Program-made: the position numbers and the translations under genes
Shown here: one piece after another, positions 1-11,400 of the stretch
Layout of the letters: each line of letters starts with the position of its first letter
Numbering within the stretch: position 1 is the first letter of the stretch
The notes under the pieces: model-generated
Databases searched by the model: none
What the model was told of the DNA's origin: nothing
The model's input: the letters and a program-made list of their open reading frames with translations, nothing else
NCBI RefSeq assembly: GCF_050436995.1
Contig: NC_134775.1
Location: 4,131,124 to 4,195,123, forward strand
From: Anticarsia gemmatalis
Taxonomy: Eukaryota > Arthropoda > Insecta > Lepidoptera > Erebidae
Reading direction: 5' to 3'
Length of the DNA: 64,000 bases

Positions 1-1312
1 CACAAGCGGTCGTGGCGAAAAGCTTGTAAACTTTAGATGTTTAGTCCAATCGGTATTTTACGCTAAGGTAATACGTACATAGGTATTAGTTGATTAGGTA
101 TTTAAAAACATCAGGTATTTTGATTTTAGGGATTTTGAACGTAGGTTATTCGACTATAGTTTTTTTTTAAATTTTAGACATTCCAATACGTACCCCATGA
201 AAACACAATATATCTCACAAGTAATACATAATTATTTAGTTTTTTATGGGATGTAGTTTTACTGCCTACTTTTTTAAAATATTTACTAAGTATTACATTT
301 TAAATAGTTTCATATTTTTTGTAATTGCCAACTGAGAGCACCAACGTCACTAGAAAAGTAATTACAAAATTCATTCCGTATAAGGTGTGGGCTCATACTA
401 CTTTCGTTTTGTGTCGTCGATTGCAACCTTTGAAGATCAGAATCGTTAAAGATAATATCATCAGATGCTTGTACCCCATCGCGATTTAGAACAAAGTTGT
501 GTAATACACAACATGCCTTGATGATGTCCATCGCAAATTCATATTTTACATTCATAGCCCGATGTAATATGCGCCATTTATTAGCAAGAATGCCGAAAGC
601 GCATTCTACATATCTTTGTTGCACAGATAAATGCTTACCCGAGTAATGCCGCATAACATTGTTTGAAATTGAGAATGCTTCATCTCCCACAAAAACAAAT
701 GGAAGTGGTCTTTCAAGACCTGGTAACGGTTTTTGTGTTGGTACAGGTAGTTTACCTGTCATTAATAAATCATAAAGTTTAGAATTCTGGAAAACAGTGG
801 AGTCACTTTATTTTCCATATGCTCCTATATCGATAAAAATAAACTTGTATGTAGAATCAACTACAGCCAATAAAACTATTGAACTATAGTTCTTATAATT
901 GTAAAAGAGAGATCCACTCTGCGCTGGATTCCAAATGCGGACATGTTTGCCGTCGAGAGCTCCTATGCAGTTCGGAAAGTTGGCTTTTTTGTCAAAGTCT
1001 GCAGCGACATCTTCTAGTAGCTCTTGTGTTATATTAGGTATGTTTTGGTTTAAAAGATGTTCCCATATAGCGCGGCAGACTACTCTCACAATTTTTGCTA
1101 TTGTACTTGCTCCTCGATAGTAATTGGTGTGCAAGTTTTGAAAGTCGCTTCCAGTTGCTAGAAATCTGAAACAAGAAATAAATAAACACGCAATGAAATC
1201 CTCTTCATTCCTTTCATATAGTATTGATTATTGTTGTTTTTAATGTTAAATCTCTATGTCTATTTTGAATTTTTAAGCACCGTTACTATTTTTTTAATAT
1301 TTAATTTTACAG

Positions 1313-2004
1313 GTAATGCATTAGTAAAGAAGTGGAAGGCGATAAAAGATAATTTTTCGAAGTACCAAAAAAAATTAAAAGATGCCAATCGGTCTGGAGC
1401 AGGAGCTACAAAAATTAAAGAATACCACCTAAATAAGCAATTGCAGTTTCTGAAAAAAGTTGCACAAAATGAAACTGATTGCAGTATACAAGTAAACGAA
1501 GGAGATCGTGAAAACCAAATTGAAAGTACATTGCCTCGTTACCAAAGCCAATATAAGAAACGAAAGATGGTCGAGAAAGACAAATTTCAAGAAGATATTT
1601 TGAATATACTAAAAACTACGGAAGATAGACATATGTCCTTTTTTAAAGGGATTTTACCCTCTCTACAATCGTTGAGTGATCACCAAACGTTGATGTTTCA
1701 AAGCCGCGTGCTTCAGGTACTAACTGACTTGCTTCGGCCTTCGATTCAGGAATATCCATCTCAGAGCTGGATTCAAGGACAGCAACAAATTCATGGGTAC
1801 CAAACTCAAGGATATTCTAATACTTATCAAAGTGGCTATCAAACTTCACATCTTAGTGGCTACCAAACTCCAAATCCTGGAGGTTCTAATCAGTCCTCAC
1901 AAATGAATTCTGTTTCATCACAACATCCAATAAATACACCACCATTACTGGACGAAACGTCCTCTACTTCATATAGTACACAAGAAGATTTTGATTTTTC
2001 CTAA
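1313..2004 (+). CDS. Harbinger accessory protein, MADF-like, 5' exon missing
   Basis: The exon begins after a TTTAATTTTACAG acceptor and reads GNALVKKWKAIKDNFSKY, the third-helix region of a MADF (Myb/SANT-like) DNA-binding domain. A basic stretch, a helical central part, and a Gln/Tyr/Ser-rich tail with repeated YQT and GYQ motifs follow (roughly the last 90 residues). Harbinger elements are known to code for a second Myb/SANT-like protein that helps the transposase enter the nucleus and bind element ends; that role is inferred here. The first exon with the start of the MADF domain is not identifiable and may lie upstream of the window. The ORF sits entirely within the intron of the antisense transposase. 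No stop codon interrupts it. Confidence 0.6.
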
Positions 2005-2053
2005 TATATAATTATATATATATAAGTAGTATAGTTATATATAAGTTATTTAG

Positions 2054-2410
2054 TTGTAGGCAAATGAGACACTCAAAATCTGTGATTTTTAGATAGGTGT
2101 TAGGTAGAATACAAAAAAGTGATTGTTACTGTGATTTAATTATGTTTATTTTGTTTTGTTATACTTAATTGTAATATTGTAAACAAATCAACCACTTGAG
2201 TCCTGTGATTTTTACGTATATTTTTATATAGTTGTAGGCAAATCAGTCACTCTAGATCTGTGATTTTTATATAGGTAGGTGTTAGGTTAATAAAAAAAAT
2301 GTGATTACATATTGCTGTGATTTAATTATTTTCTATTGTTTTTCTTATAATTTTAATGTGGGCAAACCAGCCACTTGAGAACTGTGATTTTTATGTATAT
2401 GTAAGGTAAA
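2054..2410 (+). repeat. Degenerate direct repeats inside the Harbinger element
   Basis: At least four imperfect copies of a unit containing GGCAAATCAGYCACT, then CTGTGATTTTTA and a GGTGTTAGG-like tail, begin near 2054, 2180, 2231 and 2357. Spacing is irregular (about 50-130 bp). They lie in the transposase intron, between the accessory ORF and exon 1. No coding potential is seen. Confidence 0.6.
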
Positions 2411-2500
2411 TTATTAAATAGCTATGATTATGAAAAATAAACAACGTTTTTATTCTAATTATGGTTTATTGTTTCTGCTATCCGTGCGGAAAATAACAGT

Positions 2501-2612
2501 GTGACGAATTTACAATTATAAAAATTAATATAATTATCTAAATTAGAATCGTGACGAATTTACACATACTTTTTTCGTGACGAATTTACTTTGTGACGAA
2601 TGTACAACAACC
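2501..2612 (+). repeat. Four short GTGACGAATTTAC repeats
   Basis: The 13-mer GTGACGAATTTAC or a one-base variant occurs four times, at about 2502, 2551, 2577 and 2592, spaced from 15 to 50 bp. Such subterminal short repeats can be transposase-binding sites, but that is only a guess here. Confidence 0.55.
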
Positions 2613-3140
2613 CAAAATAAGTACCTAATTTTGAATTAAACAAAAATGTTAATAATCTGCAAAGCAATAAATATTTACTACAAAAAAAATAATGTTTTAC
2701 TTTACCTTACAGTCAAACCCAGCTTCTCCAGAGCAGAAACAGGTTTCCTTCCTTTAAGTTTTTTCTTCTGTATGGTGATAACTTGCTTAATAGCTCTTCA
2801 AATGATGATACGCTCATTCTAAAGTAAGCAAAAAATTTGTTTTCCTCCATCTTTAATGCTTCATATTTTCGAATAAAGTAATTGCCATCAGGATTCATAG
2901 CCTTATTAAATGGATGGATCCAGTATCTTCGCTGTCGTCTATTTAAATTGATGTAACGTCTTCGTAATAATAATAGTAGAGCAATACGTTTATTGCGATC
3001 CATGGCTGACACACGTCTTTCACCATTCACGAAATACAGAATAATGGTCACTCCATAGTACAGTAGCGGAACGCTTCGTTTCGCGGCACCGCAACGCAAC
3101 GCTGAACGGCGCGTTGCGTTGCGGCGCGGTGTGTGTAGGC

Positions 3141-3686
3141 CCTAATATACGTACAAAGAATGAAGACCCCATATACATAAAACCTTACAGACAGGCACCT
3201 TTCGTTCAAAATGAAATTAGTAATCAGGTAGAAAAATTATTACATGACAATGTCATACAAGAATCGCATTCCCCATGGAGTGCTCCAGTTCACCTAGTCC
3301 CAAAGAAAAAAGATGCATCTGGTGAAATTAAATACAGAATGGTTATTGACTACAGACGACTGAATGACATTACTATTGACGACAAGTATCCCTTACCCAA
3401 TATCAACGATCTTTTTGACAAGTTAGGAAAGAGTGTTTACTTTACAACGCTAGATCTAGCAAGTGGATACCACCAAATAGAAGTAGAAGAGAAGGACAGA
3501 CAGAAGACTGCTTTTACCACGCAAAATGGTCATTTTGAGTTTCTCAGAATGCCATTTGGACTTAAGACTGCTCCGGCGACTTTCCAACGTACTATGGATA
3601 ACATACTGCGCGGTTTACAGGAACTGCACTGTATGGTTTACTTGGATGACATTATAATTTACATTTTAATAGCCTTGACGAAATGA
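3141..3686 (+). pseudogene. pol: Gypsy reverse transcriptase, N-terminal and palm part
   Basis: Ty3/gypsy reverse transcriptase, which copies element RNA into DNA in cytoplasmic particles. Visible motifs: SPWSAPVHLVPKKKD, YRMVIDYRRLND, the LDLASGYHQIE block with the first catalytic Asp, FLRMPFGLKTAPATFQ, and YLDD with the catalytic Asp pair. The reading frame is lost a few residues after YLDD, near 3665, and continues in another frame in the next entry. The upstream part of the gene is cut off by the Harbinger insertion at 3138. The first residues of the open frame (before about 3141) belong to Harbinger sequence. Confidence 0.85.
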
Positions 3687-5617
3687 TAAACAGACTTAAA
3701 ATTGTATTTGACCGACTTAGAGCCACCAACATGAAAATTCAGTTAGACAAATCGGAATTTTTGCGCAAGGAAGTACTTTATCTTGGCCATACTATAACTA
3801 AAGACGGACTAAAACCCAACAACGACAAAATAGATGCTGTACTTAATTACCCATTACCCAAGACAACAACTGAGATAAAAAGCTTTCTCGGTCTCGTAGG
3901 CTATTATCGACGTTTTATAAAAGACTTTGCAAAAATTACTCAACCATTGACCGCCTGTTTAAAGAAACGAAACAAAATTATTATTGACCAAAGATACATA
4001 GACGCATTTGATCAATGCAAGGAACTTCTGACACACGCACCACTATTACAATACCCTGACTATGATAAAAACTTCATTCTGACAACGGATGCGTCTAATG
4101 TCGCCTTAGGTGCTGTCCTATCGCAAGGACAGATTGGTAGTGACAAGCCCATTGCCTATGCTAGCCGTACTCTCAGTGATACAGAATCACGTTATAGCAC
4201 TATCGAACGTGAACTGCTCGCTATCGTTTGGGCAGTGAAACATTTTAGGCCCTACCTATACGGTCGAAAATTTTATATTTACACAGATCATCGCCCCTTA
4301 GTTTGGCTTCGATCACTCAAAGACCCTAGCAGTAAACTTACTCGATGGCGATTACGCTTACAAGATTACGATTTCGAATTGATCTACAAGAATTGTAAAC
4401 AAAATACAAATGCAGATGCTCTCTCCAGAATCAAACTTAATGCGTTATCCTCAGACGATGAAAATCAGTCTATGGCAGTTAATGTTGATGAAAAGGAAGA
4501 TAATAATTTAAAAGAATACGTTAAAAATGTGGTTGAAGACATAGAAAAGCTAAGTGGAAATAAACCGGAAAGAAAAAGTTCATCAACGATAACAATATCT
4601 AATACTAGTCGAACTGCGTCATGTAGTAGTCCTATAGATTTTTTTAAAAATATTAGAGACAGTAACCAAAATACTAATGATTATCCGATGCGATCAGTAT
4701 CCAGTAAATCAGACGGAACTATTCATTCAGCCGTAGAGTTAGAATCAACTGGAATACCTATATTACATGAAGCAATAGACACCAAGCCCAATCAAATATT
4801 AATATTTTCATGGCTTAAAAATCAGATACATGTAAACAATTTATCACGTGAAAAACAAAAGATATTAGAAGTTTTCCTTCCTAAAAATAATCCCGAATTG
4901 GTAAAGGACTTTCTAAAGAAATACATTCAACCAAAACTTAAGTACTTTATTTACTTTGATGAAGATGAACATCGTAAATTATTTAGCAATATTATAATCG
5001 ATTTATTCAAAAAGGGTACAGTTAATTTCTATGAATGTACGGAAAGGGATATTTTTATAGAAGACGAGAAAGAACAGAAGGCATTAATTTTGAAACATCA
5101 TGAAGGAAAGTCTTGCCACCGTGGTATAAAAGAAACGTTACTTAGATTGCGTAGAAATTATTATTGGGATAGAATGCAGGAAACCGTAACAGCCGTAATA
5201 AATAGTTGTGAAGCATGTCAAAAAACAAAATATGATAGAAAACCTATAAAACCTATTTTACAATTAACGCAAACCCAGGACGCGCCATTCCAAGAATTAT
5301 TCATAGATCTGTTTAGTATTAAAGGTAAAACTTATTTAACTATCATCGACGCATTCAGTAAATTGGGTCAAGCAATCGAAACTCAGGGAAAATCAACTCC
5401 TGAAGTAACGAGAGCACTTATGAAATATTTTTCTTATTACGGTACTCCAAAAAAGATAAGCTCTGATCCCGGTACTGAATTAAACAATGAACTTATTAAA
5501 GAATTTTTGAATTTACACAAAATAGAATTTCATATTGGAACACCAAACAACCCCATTTTCGATGGGCCTTATCGAGAGGTTCCATTCTACTTTAATAGAA
5601 ATATACAGATTGGCTAA
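3683..5617 (+). pseudogene. pol: Gypsy RT thumb, RNase H and integrase (zinc finger and core)
   Basis: This frame continues the polymerase. It begins with the RT thumb and connection (LYLGHTITKDGLKPN, FLGLVGYYRRFI). RNase H follows from about residue 135 (TTDASNVALGAVLSQ, the ERELLAIVWAVKHFRPYL block, YTDHRPL, NADALSRI). After a poorly conserved linker of about 190 residues comes an HHCC integrase zinc finger (LKHHEG, CHRGIKETLLRLRRNYYW, SCEACQ). The integrase core has its first Asp in ELFIDLFSI and its second in KISSDPGTELN. The frame departs from the family just before the catalytic Glu, near 5555-5580, and the core ends in the overlapping next frame. Integrase inserts the cDNA into host chromosomes. 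Confidence 0.85.
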
Positions 5618-6137
5618 ATATGAGAAACGATGTACTGACGCGGCCTCGGTTATGACCTATTCTGTTTTGGCATATAATCATACTATTCATTCTGTTACTG
5701 AGCTTACTCCATTCGAAGTTGTCTTCGGGCACACTGACTCAACTAGCCCTTTTAGCATAGAATTAGATAAGCGTTACTTCCAAAAAATAGTAAAAGATCA
5801 TGCAAAAAGAATAACAACTTTATATGAACACTTAGCGGAAAAAATGGTTACTATTAAAGAAAATAATAGAGCTAGGAAAGGTGGTGAAGGCGATGTAAAG
5901 TTTAAAGAAGGCGATACTATTTTCGGTAAAGATGTAAATAAACGTAAAAGTAAGGACAAACCACGATATACGAAAGCTAAGGTCACAGGTGAAGCAGAGA
6001 GAAACGTTTTACCCATAAAAATAGGTGATAGAGATACTAAAATTCCTATTAAAAATATAAAACGCCCTCCACAGGTGCGTCGTGTTACTGATGACAGTGA
6101 CAATGCCGTCGCTGGCCCTTCATCTGCAAAGCCTTGA
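5535..6137 (+). pseudogene. pol: Gypsy integrase C-terminal part
   Basis: The shifted frame supplies the last catalytic Glu of the D,D,E triad (IERFHST) and the end of the core (YSVLAYNHTIHSVT, TPFEVVFGHT), then a basic tail (FKEGDTIFGKDVNKRKSK) resembling the DNA-binding C-terminal domain. It overlaps the previous frame by about 80 bases, which marks a frameshift between core Asp and Glu. The env frame starts within its final codons, as is common for errantiviruses, in which env is expressed from a spliced RNA. Confidence 0.8.
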
Positions 6138-6902
6138 AGGAAATCAAGGAATACTGCCGGTGAAACAAGGCCAAGCATATTACCAAACCGATCATTGGAC
6201 TATTGTAAAAGCTATCAGTCTTGAACAGATTTATAAAGATTTACATTATATCTCTACAAACTATCAAAAACTTTGTAATTTAATCGATTGGAATGCATCA
6301 TATTCGCAAGAAATCTTTAGTATAAAATTACATACAGAGTCTATACGCGATATAACTATGGAAAAGTATCAGCAACTTGTACCATCTAAACGCTTTAGGC
6401 GTGGCCTTATAAATCCATTGGGTTCTATTATAAAAATTATAACCGGTAATCTAGACCATGATGATGCTTTACAATATGATAAACTTATTTCAAAACTAAA
6501 TCACAATCAAATCATTATATCTAAAAAGTTAACTCTGGTCTCTAGAATGTTTGACAGCTTTATAAATATCACAGAAACAGTTGAACAGAATACAGTTAAT
6601 TTTCATAACAGATTGACTAAAATTGAAGTACTAATTAAAGATTTAACTGTCCAACAAAATAATTGGAATTTTCCAACTTATGTAATTGGGTTATTCAATG
6701 TTTTTATGAGTAGCTTTCGTACAATATTTATTAGATTAAGTGAAATTGAAACTGCACTAGCACTAAGCAGGATATCCATTTTACATCAATCAATTGTAAA
6801 CTCTTCAGAACTTTTATATCATTTAAAATTAATATCTGAATCTGAGAGTCTAGTATATTATCCCAATGAATCAAACATGTTAAAGATAGAAGAGATTATA
6901 AC
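6082..6902 (+). pseudogene. env: Errantivirus envelope (F-like) protein, N-terminal half
   Basis: The product resembles the baculovirus F-type fusion glycoproteins carried by insect errantiviruses. A furin-type basic site (RFRR) lies near residue 109, directly followed by a Gly/Ile-rich stretch typical of a fusion peptide, and then a long heptad-containing helical region. The known family role is membrane fusion. The ORF is cut at 6902 by insertion of the BEL element; the last codons of the open frame (6903-6930) are BEL LTR sequence. The continuation lies at 13438-14253. No clear signal peptide is seen at the chosen ATG; the real start may be upstream by splicing. Confidence 0.75.
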
Positions 6903-7121
6903 TGTTAGGGAGGAAGGCCTCTTCAATTAAACGACAATGACACTATTACAGTTCTTATTGACTTCAACAAATGCAAGTACAATACAATACTTCAAAATTA
7001 AATTTAATAATTTACGCTACAACCGTAGTTTAGTATGATTCATGGGCGAATGCATTCGTCGGCGACCGCTCGCCGTTCGCGTCGCCTGCCCCGCGCGTCT
7101 GTAGCCGTGCACGCGTGAACA
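6903..7121 (-). repeat. BEL element 3' LTR
   Basis: A 219-bp LTR with TG...CA ends in plus orientation. It matches the copy at 13210-13432 base for base except GCCGTG here against GCCCCCCGTG there. Confidence 0.92.
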
Positions 7122-7140
7122 TGCTCCCGACGTTGAAAGA

Positions 7141-8404
7141 CTATCTTTCAACCAGCTCTTCTTCTTCAGCCGGTAGCCGGATAACGTAATGGATGGCACG
7201 GCGAATTGTTCCACGTGTCGTTAAAATGTCTACGACACGGCAGGTATTGTCTGCTCCAAGGTGTAGACGTGTTATGCGGCCAAGCCGCCAGCGCTGAGGA
7301 GGCAAATTTTGCTCCTTCAGCAGCACCATGTCTCCAATTTTAGGGCCAATAGCGTTCTTCTGCCACTTGACACGCTGCTGAAGCTCTGCTATAAATTCCT
7401 TAGACCACCTTTTCCAGAAATCCAGTCTGAGTTTGCAGATGACATTGTAGTTCGGCCTGGTGTCTTCCGCTGCGAAAGAGGGCACCGTGGTTAGTGGCCG
7501 TCCAATAAGGAAGTGCCCGGGGGTTAAAGGGTTAAGGTCAAGAGGATCGGTAGATAAAGGAGAAAGAGGTCGGGAGTTTAAAATTGCTTCTATTTGTGTA
7601 AAAAGGGTCGACAGTTCCTCGAAAGTTAGAGAAGTATTTCCTACTGTTCTCTTTAAATGAAATTTGGCTGCCTTCACACCCGCCTCCCAGAGCCCTCCAA
7701 AATGAGGTGAATAAGCTGGACTAAACTTAAATTTTATGCCCTCCTGACTACTAAAATCAATGACTGAGTCACGACTGGAGCGAAGCACCTTACCCAGTTC
7801 ATTGTTTGCCCCCACGAAGTTAGTGCCATTGTCACATCGTATCTCGTAGGGCTTACCTCGACGAGATATAAATCGTTTTAAACATAAAATAAATGCTGAT
7901 GTAGTAAGATCGCTCACCAGCTCTAAGTGGACAGCTCTAGTACTTAAACAAACAAATAAACAAAGATAACATTTAGTTATACGATTACCTCTACCCTTTT
8001 TGCTAGATATTAGAAAAGGTCCGGCAAAGTCAGTACCAGTTGAGTGAAAAGGAAAAGTAGCCTTTAGCCTAGCCGCTGGTAAATTGCCCATTATAGGCTG
8101 TATAGTTTTACCACGAAATCTAGTACATATAGTGCATTGTTTATAAACTTTGCGTGCTAAGGCCCTCCCGCCTACTGGCCAGTACATTTCTCGCACCACA
8201 GACAGCAGCAGCTGCGGACCTGCATGAAATAAATGTTGATGTTCATTTTTCATCATTAGAAAGGTAAGTCTATGTTTAGAATCTAATATAATAGGATGTT
8301 TCTTGTTAAAATCAAAATCCGAATTGTCAAGACGACCTCCTACTCTTAATAAACCTTCAGAATCAATAAAAGGATTTAAATTAATTATTTTTGAATTTTT
8401 TTTG
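7141..8404 (-). CDS. int: BEL/Pao integrase
   Basis: The frame is open from just after the A-run near 8404 and includes GLLRVGGRLDNS, the conserved lead-in of BEL integrases. A zinc-binding segment (HQHLFHAG, CTICTRF) follows. The core has its first Asp in TGTDFAGPF, second in IRCDNGTNF and Glu in GGLWEAGVK. The C-terminal part has the family motif LTPGHFLIGRPL and a tail with LLKEQNLPPQRWRLGRI. Integrase would insert the linear cDNA and make the 5-bp duplication seen at the ends. It stops 20 bases before the 3' LTR, leaving no room for env. Confidence 0.92.
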
Positions 8405-11400
8405 ATAATCCCAAACCTTCTCTAAGCGATTTTAATTCTATCTCAAATGATTCCTGCTGACTTAATTTCAACAATACATGTTTTGAGTTATTCAACTCAC
8501 AAGCTTGTAGTGAACCTGTTAATTTAGTAGTGTTCCTACAGTTATGTATGAATCGTAATACGTAGGCTATGGACCTAACTAAATGATTATACCTAGAGTG
8601 ATTATTAAAATTTACTACCAAATTATGAGTTGAATCTATATGGACATGAACTTTTAGTTCTGGTAAGTCAAAATTATTACAGGATTGCTGTGGCCAGGCA
8701 GCTGATCCCTCCTTTAAGAAGGAGGGTCCTTCCCACCACAAGGGTTCATCTTGCAGATGCTGAGGGTCTACTCCTCTAGAAGCGAGATCTGCAGGGTTGA
8801 GGTGAGTTGGAACATGCCTCCAAGAAAAACCTTGTGTTAGCTCATTAATCTCAATCACCCTATTAGCTACAAACGCTTTTAAAAGGCTAGGTTGAGCAGA
8901 AATCCAGCCTAAAACCACAGTCGAATCTGTCCAAATAATTTTCTGAGATATTTTATATTTAATAGATTGTAGTGCCTTTGTCGATAACTGAGCACCGAGT
9001 AGTGCTCCACACAATTCAAGGCGAGGAATAGTTAAAGATTTCAAAGGTGCTACCCTAGCTTTTGCAGTAAGCAATTTAACCGTTATAGAATTATCACTAT
9101 GAATTGACCTTAAATAAACACAAGCTCCATATGCTTCTTGGGAAGCATCTACAAAACAATGTAATTCAATTGATATAGGAGAATCACACAATACATATCT
9201 TGGTATACTAATTTTTGAGAGATCATTTATATTCTCTGATATCTTTACCCATCTTTTCTCTATATGGGATGGCACAGGATCGTCCCAGCCTAACTTTTCA
9301 TTCCACAATTGCTGTAAAATAATTTTTGCTTTAATTATACATGCACTTAACAGCCCTAATGGGTCAAATATTTTACAAGTTGATGACAGAATAGTACGCT
9401 TGGTAAGTTTTTTACTCCCATCCATATTTACAGTAAAATCTAATGTATCCATCTGAGGTGACCAATTGAGTCCTAAAACAGAAGAGTGTTTACTTAGATC
9501 AAGAGATTTAGAAGTAGTCTCCGTTTGTATTACTTCGGGACAATTTGTGCGTATCTTATGAAGAGGAAAACCAGCTGAGGATAAAACCCTACTGACCTCA
9601 TCATATATTTTTGCAATATTTTCCTCTGTCTGACCGCCAGTGGTTAAATCGTCCATATAGACATCATGTTCTAAAATATCCGAAATTATAGGATTATCAC
9701 ATTCCTGAGCTAACTGAATAAGGCACCTAGTGCTCAAAAAAGGCGCAGATGCTGTCCCATAAGTCACAGTACTTAGCTGATAGACCCTAATTGGTTCAGA
9801 ACTCTCATCTCGCCATAGAATTAGTTGTAAATGTCTCTGAGAGGGATCAATTTCTATTTGCCTATACATTTTTTGTATATCACCAGTTAGTACATACCTA
9901 TAAGTTCTAAATCTTAATAGAATGGATAGCAAATCATCTTGTACCACTGGACCTACATACTGTATGTCATTCAATGATTTTCCTGAAGTTGTTTTGGCAG
10001 AGGCATCAAAAACTACACGTAATTTCGTTGTTTCACTTTGTTCTCTTAATACCGCATGATGTGGTAAGTAATATCCAAACACAGGACGCTTAACTTCCTG
10101 CAAATGACCTAAATTCTTATATTCTTTAATAAATTCAGTGTAATTTTGTTTAAGTTTATGATTATTACTGAATTTTTTCTCAAGATTAAGGAATCGTTTC
10201 CTAGCTAAATAATAAGAATCGCCTAAGGCTTCTTCAGGAATTTCTTTGAACGGCATTTTTACCGAAAATCTACCATTTGGAAGACGTTTCATATTTTCTA
10301 AAAAATGTTGTTCACATATTTTGTCTTGGGGCGAAGTGTTATCAGTGCAATTAATTTCTTCTACTTCCCAAAACCTTTTGAGATCATCGTGAATCTCTTT
10401 AGTAAAATTACATGTTAAGACTGTCTCATTACTATATTCATTTAATCGACCACTAATTAACCACCCAAAGTGGGAGTTTTGTAAAATGGGTTTATCGTTA
10501 CCCAAAGATATACGTTTAGTGCCTACAATGTTCCAGAAAACATCTACACCTAATAACATATCTATATTTGATGGGCAATAAAATTTCGGATCAGCCAGTG
10601 CAATATTCTTAGGTAAATTTAAATCATAAATATTTACTGGTGCACTTGGTAATGCTCCTGTAATCTGTGGTACAATTATGCAATTAATATCTAAATTGAA
10701 AGAATTCAATCTTGACTTAATCTTTACATTACAGCGCTCTGATGCATTAAAACATACATTATTAATACCTGAAATCCTTAACGGTTCAGTGATTTTAACT
10801 AATAGCCCCAGCTTGTTTTTCAGATGCTCTGTAATAAAACAAGACTGGCTGCCTGTGTCTAACAGAGCCCTAACAAGGTAAGCTTGTTGAGTATTTTCAT
10901 TTACTAGCTCTATTATAGCGGTACACAACAGCACCTGACTCATAGAGAGTGCAGATAATGACACAGGTAATTGTTTTTCAGTAGAACTAGAACCTTCCTC
11001 AGTGTTATTATAATTTTTTGCTTTATCTATATGTAATAAACTATTATGTTTTTGTTTACAAAACTTACATGAGAGTTTCAAACGACAACGAAAAGACCTA
11101 TGACCCTCTTGGAGACAGTTAGAACACAACTTCAATCTAGCTGTTTCTTTAATCCTATCTTGTACATTCATAGCTTTAAATTTATTGCATTGGTGTATAC
11201 GATGACCTTGCTCGCTACACAATAAACACAAATAATCACATAAGTTCTCAGCCGAGGAGACAAATGAATTAGACCTTACAAGTTGTTTATTTTTCCAATT
11301 GTTGGATTGACTACCTTTATTAAAATTACTCTTATCACTATTACTTTGTTGTGATGTGACTGCTGTAGTTTCTAGTAAATCAGCACGGTTACGAATGAAA

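Larger units (their letters stand above)
310..3003 (-). pseudogene. PIF/Harbinger (HARBI1-like, DDE_Tnp_4) transposase, broken
   Basis: This is a nuclear DDE-family transposase that would cut and paste the surrounding element. Exon 1 starts at the ATG at 3003 (MDRNKRIALLLLL) and ends near 2703 with donor AG|GTAAA. Exon 2 starts near 1167 after a TTTCAG acceptor with FLATGSDFQNL, the usual Harbinger junction. The catalytic region follows: CIGALDGKHVRI (first Asp), a Lys-Asn-Tyr segment, DIGAYGK, then FVGDEAFSIS and the ECAFGILANKWRI block holding the last acidic residue. Breaks: a one-base frameshift in a short A-run near 2761-2766, and an in-frame TAA near 805-810 just after DIGAYGK, where the family usually has a polar residue followed by SD. 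The second break fits a C-to-T change. The 1.5-kb intron holds another ORF on the opposite strand. Confidence 0.82.
1..3138 (-). mobile_element. PIF/Harbinger DNA transposon, left end outside the window
   Basis: The right terminus reads, outward on the minus strand, GGGCCTACACACACCGCG, followed by the trinucleotide TAA on the plus strand, which fits the 3-bp TWA target duplication of PIF/Harbinger elements. Immediately beyond it the plus strand resumes inside a gypsy reverse transcriptase gene, so the transposon landed in that older retroelement. The element carries a spliced antisense transposase and, inside the transposase intron on the opposite strand, a MADF-like accessory ORF. The matching left terminal repeat is not visible, so the element begins upstream of base 1. 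The coding part is damaged, so this copy is unlikely to move itself. Confidence 0.8.
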
